NCBI GenBank assembly: GCA_036924285.1
Contig: JAYKYS010000002.1
Location: 36,750,501-36,814,500 of the forward strand
DNA: 64,000 bases
Origin: Asterella californica
Taxonomy: Eukaryota > Streptophyta > Marchantiopsida > Marchantiales > Aytoniaceae
Direction: 5' to 3'
Each line of letters opens with the position of its first letter. The first letter of the stretch is position 1. This document shows positions 63,071 to 64,000 of the stretch, in pieces. The position numbers were made by a program, and so were the translations under genes. The notes below the pieces were generated by a model, which made no database searches, was not told the origin of the DNA, and was given only the letters and a program-made list of their open reading frames with translations.

Positions 63071-64000
63071 GTAAGGATCGAATTTCCTCTATGAGAAGTG
63101 CTTGGTATTACAAAGAGAGAGTTCCATGAATTGCTCATCGACATCATGAAGAGAAAGAGGTAGATGATATCTGAGCATGTTGTAAGTCAGTTAATTGATG
63201 TTGTAGAGGATGAGAAGTTTGACAATGTATTTGCCCAAGAGGTTGAGCATATTCGCCATGAGATATTAGTTGCTGGTTCTACTATGTTTGAGGTTGAAGA
63301 AGAGGATGCTACAGAGATGAAGTCACAAGCTGATATTGATGTCAAACAAAGACGTTAGGCTCGTGCCACGAGATATTGAGACACGAGTGCGACTTAGAGG
63401 TCCCGATGAGCCAATTGTAGCTCTGGTTGATCATGGTTTCTGGATCAACATCATGTCCAAAGAAGTGTACGAGAAAGGGTGGTGACCGATTGAACTGCAT
63501 CATGGTTGGATTTTACATGTTGCGGACAATCAGAAGGGTGAGTTGTATAGAACTTGCTCGAATGTACGTGTCAAGATTGGAGATGTGGAGGTTGATCAAC
63601 ATTTCTTTGTACAATCTTCTACTTCTTATCCAGTCATACTTGACCAGTCTTACATTATTGCAGTTCGGATGGAGATGAAAGTGATGACGATGGATCTCAT
63701 TATGCTAGGATCCGTAGTCTGATGATAAAAACTCTTTACAGTTTTTGATTGTGCGAAATAATCATGAGCACAATAGACAGTCCATGAGAGACATTTTGCT
63801 TCGGAGAGATAAGGAATTTTGAGGTCGACTCTTGTAGGACGAGATAACAGGAGTGTAGAGTTTGTTGTCGTAGTCTTGCTCGAGCGTTCAGAGGGATCAC
63901 AAAGATCTACGGAAGAGAATGCTCATGAACCAAAGATCTTGTATAGTGTAGAGAGATGAAAGTTTGGGTTGATGACTCTTAACTCTAATTGTTGGAGTCG
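63071..64000 (+). pseudogene. decayed Ty3/gypsy gag-protease, runs off the window
   Basis: The plus strand reads gag C-terminal text with stops: KREFHELLIDIMKRKR (about 63,110-63,160), then MISEHVVSQLIDVVEDEKFD (63,164 on). A retroviral-type aspartic protease region follows with IVALVDHGFWINIMSKEVYE (about 63,414-63,475), HGWILHVADNQKGELY, VRVKIGDVEVDQHFFVQSS (about 63,565-63,620) and YPVILDQSYI. The catalytic triad reads Asp-His-Gly where active enzymes have Asp-Thr/Ser-Gly; I recall DHG as the norm in this plant gypsy family, so it need not be decay. A stop after YEKG and others break the frame. The remainder of pol would lie beyond the window. Confidence 0.7.

Overview
This is a eukaryotic nuclear window. 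It holds spliced genes with canonical GT-AG introns and large transposon-rich, AT-rich stretches. Four protein genes can be supported, and all fit a land plant: a plant-type FAD2 oleate desaturase, an MCM7 replicative-helicase gene of 15 exons, a TDP2-type DNA-repair phosphodiesterase with two N-terminal RanBP2 zinc fingers, and a short two-exon gene that looks like a plant mitochondrial complex I accessory subunit. The style of the decayed Ty3 relics makes me think of a bryophyte (liverwort or moss), but that is impression, not proof.

Layout. 1-5.9 kb: decayed Ty3/gypsy material, namely a minus-strand element with about 1 kb LTRs and a broken gag, abutting a plus-strand pol remnant. 5.9-8 kb: no gene, one strong hairpin. 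8-12.2 kb: TDP2-like gene (+). 12.6-15.4 kb: a small inverted-repeat element and AT-rich repeats. 15.4-24.8 kb: a Ty1/copia region containing a nested foldback structure; a truncated copia 3' end with its flank is present a second time, inverted, as the 3' end of a longer decayed copia element (-). 25.5-26 kb: a broken PIF/Harbinger-like transposase. 27.6-29.1 kb: GC-rich promoter-like island and the complex I-like gene (+). 30.6-35.6 kb: MCM7 (-), with two E2F-like sites upstream. 36.2-36.8 and 38.8-39.2 kb: two non-autonomous hAT-like elements, each framed by an 8-bp direct repeat. 40.8-41.9 kb: FAD2 (-). 43.6-47.4 kb: a small inverted-repeat element, duplicated AT-rich sequence and a hairpin cluster. 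47.4-54.5 kb: a structurally intact Ty3/gypsy chromovirus with 937-bp LTRs that differ at only three positions. 54.5-63 kb: no gene recognised, several repeats and palindromes. 63.1-64 kb: start of another decayed Ty3 gag-protease copy that runs off the window.

The cellular genes are housekeeping (replication licensing, topoisomerase-adduct repair, respiration, lipid desaturation) and do not form a pathway or operon. I found no clear candidate for an undescribed biochemical system. The most unusual structures are the nested inverted repeats at 15.4-20 kb and the near-pristine chromovirus. All gene models were built by hand from reading frame, splice sites and family knowledge, without any search.
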